Shown piece by piece: positions 6,847-11,382 of a DNA stretch of 11,382 bases (positions within the stretch are counted from its first letter, which is position 1; every line of letters begins with the position of its first letter). A program made the translations under genes and the position numbers. Source of the stretch: Methylococcaceae bacterium NSP1-1 (GTDB lineage: Bacteria > Pseudomonadota > Gammaproteobacteria > Methylococcales > Methylomonadaceae); NCBI GenBank assembly GCA_002256465.1, contig NQJG01000010.1:1-11382 (forward strand). The letters run 5' to 3'. The notes below the pieces were generated by a model. The model was given only the letters and a program-made list of their open reading frames with translations. It had not been told where the DNA came from and made no database searches.

Positions 6847-9800
6847 ATGAATCGGTTAGTCTGGTTATTATGTTTAAGCATATTATTTTTTGCTTCATTC
6901 ACGCAAGCCAAGCCGTTAACCCGGGAACAAGTACCGGAACCGCTTAAACCCTGGATAAGCTGGGTAGTGCAGGATAATCCGGAGCTCGCCTGCCCATTTC
7001 TATATAACAGTTATGAACAAAAACGCTGTAGCTGGCCGACACAATTATCTCTGGATTTGACGTCTTCAAAAGGTGTTTTTTCGATAAGCTGGAAAGTGTA
7101 TAAAGAGAGCTGGGTGAGTTTGCCTGGCGATAGCAAGCATTGGCCGCTTAATGTCACTGTTAACGGAAAGCCCGCATTGGTTATGAATAAAAACGGCATT
7201 CCTTCGATTAAACTGGCGGCAGACCTGGATCATCAGGCGACGTATCATATCAAAGGGGAGTTTCTATGGGATGTAATTCCGGATAACTTGATGATACCCG
7301 ACGATACCGGATTGATTAACCTGACTATTAAAGGTCTGGCAATACCGGCACCGACCATTAAAGACGGGCAACTCTGGTTAAAAGAAAGTGATAGTGGTCA
7401 AAGCAAACCTGAAAACATTCAAAACAATCTTGAAATTCAGGCCTTTCGAAAAATTATTGATGAAGTGCCTTTACAGGTATTAACCCGTCTGGAACTCGAT
7501 GTTTCGGGGGAACAACGTGAAGTTAAACTGGCTTATCCACTGCTGAACGGATTTATTCCGTTGCAATTGCAGAGTCCTTTGCCTGCCAGGCTTGAACCTG
7601 ATGGGCAATTAGTTGTACAGGTGCGTCCCGGCCGATGGCAGATAGAAATACTGGCCAGAATCACTAAAAATCCGGATATGATTCCTTACCCCAAGGAGAG
7701 CAAAGATTGGCCGGAATCGGAAATCTGGGTATTTGAGTCGCGTCCGGAATTGCGCGTCGTTGAAATTGAACAACTGAACACCATTGATGCCAGCCAAACC
7801 AATTTGCCTGAAGACTGGAAAAATCTACCCGCCTATAAAATCAATCAGGGACAGGTGATGGGTTTTAAGGTGATACGCCGGGGGGATCCGGAACCTGAGC
7901 CCAACCAACTCTCACTGACCAGAAGATTATGGCTGGATTTTGACGGGAAAGGTTATACCGTTAATGACGCTATAAATGGCAAGATGACCAGTGGCTGGCG
8001 GCTTAACACCTTACCGGATACACAGTTAGGTAAAGTAACCCTGGATGGTAACAACCAACTGATTACGCAACAGGCTGGAACGGAGAAGCAGGGCGTAGAA
8101 GTAAGAAAAGGCATGATAATGCTCAATGCCGATAGCCGCATAAAAGGCGATATTGACACCATAAGCGCGGTCGGTTGGGAACAGACTTTTCATAACGTCA
8201 GTGCAGAACTTAATCTGCCACCGGGTTGGCGTTTATTGGCGGCCAGTGGTGTCGATAACGTACCGGATAGCTGGATTTCGCGCTGGACACTGCTGGATTT
8301 ATTCCTGGTATTGATTACGGCCCTTGCAACTGGAAGAATCTGGAATCACTATTGGGGGGCGCTTGCCCTGGTAACACTGGTTATCATTTGGCATGAACCT
8401 GGCGCACCGCATTATACTTGGTTGAATATTCTGGCGGCGACTGCATTGCTTGGCGTACTGCCGCAAGGCAGGTTTTATAAATTGACACGTTGGTATCTTA
8501 ACGTCTGCTGGCTGGCGTTGGTGGTGATTACCGTGCCATTTATGGTGTCGCAAGTGCGCATGGGCATTTATCCACAACTGGAAAATCCCTGGCAAGATAT
8601 ACATGTTACTAGCAGGGCTGAGAGTCCTATGCCTGCTCCTGCTACCATGCCAATGGAAGCAATGGATGCCGCACAGCAACAACTTGGGGAATTAGCGAAA
8701 AGAGCGCGTAGTAAAAATGAGTACGAAAGGGCTATGCCGGAGCAAAAAGCATCCGGTGCGTATTATGGTAGTAGTGCGACAAACTTCGAACGCATCGATC
8801 CTAAAGCCAAAGTACAAACAGGCCCCGGCTTGCCGCAATGGCAATGGAACAAGGTTTATTTATCATGGAACGGTTCGGTTGATCCGGGACAGCAACTGGG
8901 TTTATGGTATTTATCACCCGGGATGACTATGTTGTTGAATTTCCTGCGCGTGGCCTTGGTAGCCATTCTGGCATTATTGATGTTTGGTGTGGCTGAAAAA
9001 TTCAGGCCCAATTTTATTCGTAAGCTGGGGATGGGGAACAAGGCAACGCCTTTACTGATATGGTTTATATTGCTACCGCTTCTGTCTATTCCCTCGCCAA
9101 ATATCCAAGCAGCCGAATTTCCCAGTGAGACATTATTAAATGAATTAAAAAACCGGCTACAAGAAGTGGAGATGCCCGATTGTTTACCCGTTTGCGCTCA
9201 AATTCAGCAAATGAACATGGTGATTACCGATAAAATCATTGAAATCACTTTGCAGATTGATGCCCAGGAATCGGTTACGCTGCCGTTGCCCTCAGAATAC
9301 AATCAATGGTTTCCCAATCAGGTTTTGGATAATGGTGAACCCGCTCAGGCTGTATATCGTAACAACAATACCTTATGGATCAATCTGAAAAAGGGCGAAC
9401 ATAAAGTTATTCTTAAAGGTTTAACGCCTTTATTAAGCAAATTTACCCTGCCTCTACCGTTAAAACCGAACAGGATCACCGTTGAAAAATCAGGTTGGGA
9501 AGTGGTTGGAGTGCATGAAAACGGCTGGTCAGATGATCAATTGCAGTTCAGCCGCATCCAGCAAACCCGGCAAGATAAAACCAAACCAGTATTAGAACCC
9601 GGTGTTTTGCCGCCCTTTGTTCGTGTCGAGAGACTTTTGTCTGTGGGTCTGGATTGGCGTGTTATAACCCGAATTATCAGGATTTCACCTGCCGATTCTG
9701 CCGTTGTTTTAACTGTCCCATTGCTACCAGGTGAATCAGTTACCAGTCCGGGAGTTCGTGTTAAAGACAATGCCGTTGAAGTGAACATGGCGGCACAGCA

Positions 9801-10983
9801 AACCGTTATGCAATGGGATTCCACGCTAGAGAAAACGGACAAAATCGAATTGATCGCACCGCAAACCGATCAATGGATCGAGGTCTGGCAAGTGGATGTC
9901 AGTCCTATCTGGCATATAGATCCATCAGGTATAGCCATGATTCATTTGAACAGTGAAGGGCAGTGGTTGCCCGAATGGCATCCTTGGCCGGGTGAAAAAA
10001 TTACACTGCAAATTACCCGACCCAAAGCGGTCGAAGGGCAAACATTAACCATAGATAGCAGCAGCCTGGGCATTAAACCCGGACAGCGCACGCAGGATGC
10101 GGAATTAAAACTCAGCCTGCGTAGCTCCCAGGGATCGCAACATACGCTGACCTTGCCTGAAAAAGCGGTGCTGCAATCGGTAGCCATTGATGGACAGACA
10201 CAGCCAATCCGGCAGCAAGGCAGGAAACTGACATTACCGGTTAATCCCGGCAAGCAGGAGGTTTTGATAAGCTGGCAGGAAACCAAGGCTATCACCACGG
10301 CCGTAACAACACCGTTGCTTGATTTGGGCCAGGACAGTGTCAATACCAATTTGAGCATCAGTTTAGGTCAGGATCGCTGGGTATTGTTTGTTATGGGTCC
10401 CAGAATGGGGCCTGCTGTGTTATTCTGGGGAGTATTGATCGTTATTTTTATCCTGTCTTTAGCTCTTGGGAAAATCCGCCTTACACCCTTAAAAAACTGG
10501 CATTGGTTTTTATTGCTGGTGGGCTTAAGCCAAATACCGATGGTATCGGCAGGCATTGTTATTGCCTGGCTAATGCTTTTGGGCTGGCGAGCGAATCAAA
10601 CCGTAACTGGATGGCGTTACTTTAATGCCCTGCAAATTATCATCGGGGGATTAACTGTGCTGGCAGTGGGTGTTTTATTTGCAGCCGTTGCCCAGGGTCT
10701 ACTGAACTCACCCGATATGCAAATAACCGGCAACCAGTCCTCGGCCTTCTTTCTAAACTGGTATCAGGATAGAAGTTTATCGACCTTGCCTACTGCAACA
10801 GTGGTTTCCGTGCCTTTAATTGTGTATCGATTATTAATGCTGGCATGGGCCTTATGGCTCGCCGTGTCCTTACTCAACTGGCTGAAATGGGGCTGGGGAT
10901 GTTTTTCAAGTAATGGTTTGTGGAATAAAGCGACAGTCAAAGAGAAAGAGATAGTGGTTGAAACAGACAAGGGTACGCTATGA
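6847..10983 (+). CDS. Large exported multi-spanning membrane protein with duplicated beta-rich domains, function unknown
   Basis: I do not recognise a named family. The 1378-residue protein starts with a signal peptide (about 1-21, ending TQA). Residues 22-478 are beta-rich and presumably periplasmic. Helices lie near 482-498, 501-515, 524-538 and 551-567. A Met/Ala/Pro- and Gln-rich linker runs about 590-655, then GLPQWQWN and a helix at about 695-716. A second signal-like segment (about 735-756, ending IQAA) opens another beta-rich region (757-1178), and helices follow near 1188-1208, 1219-1247, 1260-1284 and 1318-1345. Cysteine pairs follow each signal-like segment (49/61 and 779/783). A motif LP...V..(N/D)G recurs near 92, 389, 812 and 1103. 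The protein is probably anchored in the inner membrane with large external domains. No catalytic motif is evident, so an envelope structural or sensing role is only a guess. It is 90 bases downstream of mpl and has the strongest ribosome binding site here. Confidence 0.85.
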   Translation: MNRLVWLLCLSILFFASFTQAKPLTREQVPEPLKPWISWVVQDNPELACPFLYNSYEQKRCSWPTQLSLDLTSSKGVFSISWKVYKESWVSLPGDSKHWPLNVTVNGKPALVMNKNGIPSIKLAADLDHQATYHIKGEFLWDVIPDNLMIPDDTGLINLTIKGLAIPAPTIKDGQLWLKESDSGQSKPENIQNNLEIQAFRKIIDEVPLQVLTRLELDVSGEQREVKLAYPLLNGFIPLQLQSPLPARLEPDGQLVVQVRPGRWQIEILARITKNPDMIPYPKESKDWPESEIWVFESRPELRVVEIEQLNTIDASQTNLPEDWKNLPAYKINQGQVMGFKVIRRGDPEPEPNQLSLTRRLWLDFDGKGYTVNDAINGKMTSGWRLNTLPDTQLGKVTLDGNNQLITQQAGTEKQGVEVRKGMIMLNADSRIKGDIDTISAVGWEQTFHNVSAELNLPPGWRLLAASGVDNVPDSWISRWTLLDLFLVLITALATGRIWNHYWGALALVTLVIIWHEPGAPHYTWLNILAATALLGVLPQGRFYKLTRWYLNVCWLALVVITVPFMVSQVRMGIYPQLENPWQDIHVTSRAESPMPAPATMPMEAMDAAQQQLGELAKRARSKNEYERAMPEQKASGAYYGSSATNFERIDPKAKVQTGPGLPQWQWNKVYLSWNGSVDPGQQLGLWYLSPGMTMLLNFLRVALVAILALLMFGVAEKFRPNFIRKLGMGNKATPLLIWFILLPLLSIPSPNIQAAEFPSETLLNELKNRLQEVEMPDCLPVCAQIQQMNMVITDKIIEITLQIDAQESVTLPLPSEYNQWFPNQVLDNGEPAQAVYRNNNTLWINLKKGEHKVILKGLTPLLSKFTLPLPLKPNRITVEKSGWEVVGVHENGWSDDQLQFSRIQQTRQDKTKPVLEPGVLPPFVRVERLLSVGLDWRVITRIIRISPADSAVVLTVPLLPGESVTSPGVRVKDNAVEVNMAAQQTVMQWDSTLEKTDKIELIAPQTDQWIEVWQVDVSPIWHIDPSGIAMIHLNSEGQWLPEWHPWPGEKITLQITRPKAVEGQTLTIDSSSLGIKPGQRTQDAELKLSLRSSQGSQHTLTLPEKAVLQSVAIDGQTQPIRQQGRKLTLPVNPGKQEVLISWQETKAITTAVTTPLLDLGQDSVNTNLSISLGQDRWVLFVMGPRMGPAVLFWGVLIVIFILSLALGKIRLTPLKNWHWFLLLVGLSQIPMVSAGIVIAWLMLLGWRANQTVTGWRYFNALQIIIGGLTVLAVGVLFAAVAQGLLNSPDMQITGNQSSAFFLNWYQDRSLSTLPTATVVSVPLIVYRLLMLAWALWLAVSLLNWLKWGWGCFSSNGLWNKATVKEKEIVVETDKGTL

Positions 10984-11021
10984 GTATCATTAAACGAGAG
11001 AAGATACGAACAGTGCCATAG
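10980..11021 (+). pseudogene. Truncated 5' end of a following operon gene
   Basis: An ATG at 10980 overlaps the TGA stop of the large membrane protein gene (ATGA), the classical junction of translationally coupled operon genes. It opens only 13 codons (MSIIKREKIRTVP) before TAG. The basic, short opening would suit the start of another protein, but 13 residues are too few to name it. The likeliest reading is a gene whose body was removed by deletion or insertion to the right. A chance ATGA overlap cannot be excluded. Confidence 0.4.
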
Positions 11022-11220
11022 GATGTGCAAAGGAACGAGGCGCTTCCTTTGGGCCTGTAAAACAATAAAATAAAGCTTCGCGGCATACGGCCATCTGCGC
11101 TCTATATATAGTTCGGTTCTATACATAGGGTCGAGATCTGACTACCGTGACCGGCAGAAATCGGCCAAGGGACTAAACCGCTCGCGATGTAGGGTGGCTG
11201 CGATCCAAGCTTGTGACTAA
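11022..11220. other. Non-coding patchwork between the broken gene start and the recombinase fragment
   Basis: No credible coding sequence is present in either direction. The stretch holds the inverted repeat at 11028-11051, an A-rich patch (about 11057-11075) and a short palindrome CTATATATAG (11102-11111). It also holds two pieces that look like fragments of dispersed intergenic repeats: GACCGGCAGAAATCGGCC (11149-11166) and CGATGTAGGGTGG (11185-11197). The change of texture relative to the coding region to the left suggests accumulated rearrangement debris. Confidence 0.45.
11028..11051. repeat. 8-base inverted repeat with 8-base loop
   Basis: CAAAGGAA (11028-11035) and TTCCTTTG (11044-11051) are perfect reverse complements around CGAGGCGC. 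A hairpin here lies just after the truncated gene start. Lacking a following T run, it is not a clear terminator; it may be a residual repeat element or the end of a small mobile sequence. Confidence 0.4.
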
Positions 11221-11379
11221 TTGACAGAGTTTTATTTGCTGGAACAGAAGGTGGATATTCGGATTATCCAGGTGCTACTTGGGCACAAGAAGTTGGAGAC
11301 CACGGCACTGTATGCCCAGGTGGCCACCGATATTCTGCGGGAGGTGGTGAGTTCGATCGAGACCTTGCAGCCCCTATAG
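11221..11379 (+). pseudogene. C-terminal remnant of a tyrosine recombinase / integrase
   Basis: An open frame of 52 codons between TAA (11218-11220) and TAG (11377-11379) has no plausible start codon. It contains LLEQKVDIRIIQVLLGHKKL followed by ETTALYAQVA. This is the C-terminal end of the phage-integrase (tyrosine recombinase) domain, with the LGH motif (Gly-His at about 11281-11286) and the catalytic tyrosine at 11311-11313. The wording closely resembles integrases that accompany IS91-type transposons. The homology starts abruptly near 11230, where a full-length enzyme would have the HxLRH box and about 230 further residues; all of that is missing. The piece looks more GC-rich than the genes to the left, consistent with acquired DNA. 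It cannot be active. Confidence 0.85.
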
Positions 11380-11382
11380 AGA

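Noticed and set aside
8624..8690. Pro/Met/Ala-rich coding stretch as a possible repeat array
   Set aside because: The residues are biased (PMPAPATMPMEAMDAAQQQ), but there is no regular repeat unit. It is best explained as a flexible linker between membrane segments of the large protein.
9942..10358. 138-codon open frame on the minus strand inside the large protein gene
   Set aside because: Antisense shadow of a gene with a continuous frame and coherent domain structure; the predicted product has no family signature.
11102..11111. Palindrome CTATATATAG
   Set aside because: A short alternating AT palindrome of low complexity, expected by chance; no promoter or binding site can be argued from it.
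10764..11126. 120-codon minus-strand frame crossing the end of the large protein gene
   Set aside because: It overlaps the C-terminal membrane helices of the real gene. The part outside the gene is repeat-like, and no protein motif is visible.
1..11382. CRISPR array, tRNA or rRNA genes, complete insertion sequence, toxin-antitoxin pair or defence genes
   Set aside because: I looked on both strands. No spaced direct repeats, cloverleaf sequence, transposase or small gene pair of that kind could be supported.

Overview
The window reads as chromosomal DNA of a Gram-negative gammaproteobacterium of moderate GC content (mid-40s percent by eye). The clearest indicators are an adjacent apaG-apaH pair and a divergent mpl (murein tripeptide ligase), both proteobacterial housekeeping genes. 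The general style of the proteins would fit an environmental lineage such as Methylococcales, but no gene here is diagnostic of methanotrophy, so that is only a guess. All intact genes are uninterrupted and coding density is high until the last 400 bases.

Layout, left to right. A beta-class carbonic anhydrase (minus strand, 139-723) faces away from a LysR-type regulator (903-1796); the 179-base gap between them holds a perfect 9-base inverted repeat. The LysR gene is followed on the same strand by a TetR-type regulator (1845-2450) and a UMF1/Atg22-like major facilitator transporter (2511-3872), a plausible regulator-plus-transporter unit. Converging on these is the minus-strand pair apaG-apaH (5262 down to 3999), separated by 4 bases; hairpin-forming sequence lies in the convergent gap. 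From the apaG promoter region mpl runs rightward (5392-6756) with a TTG start.

After a short gap carrying a GC-rich hairpin repeat comes the least understood gene: a 1378-residue exported, multi-spanning membrane protein (6847-10983). It looks like two secretory units fused head to tail. Each begins with a signal-like hydrophobic segment and a pair of cysteines, continues with beta-rich extracytoplasmic domains containing a recurring 'LP...V..(N/D)G' motif, and ends in a bundle of membrane helices. I do not recognise a named family.

The right end is damaged. An ATG overlapping the stop of the big gene (ATGA) opens only 13 codons before a stop, as if the next gene of an operon had been cut off. 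The following 200 bases are non-coding and patchy. The window closes with the C-terminal 50 or so residues of a tyrosine recombinase that retains the catalytic tyrosine motif but has lost the rest of the enzyme. This is best read as an old recombination or insertion scar.

No tRNA, rRNA, CRISPR array, complete insertion sequence, phage module or recognisable defence system was found.
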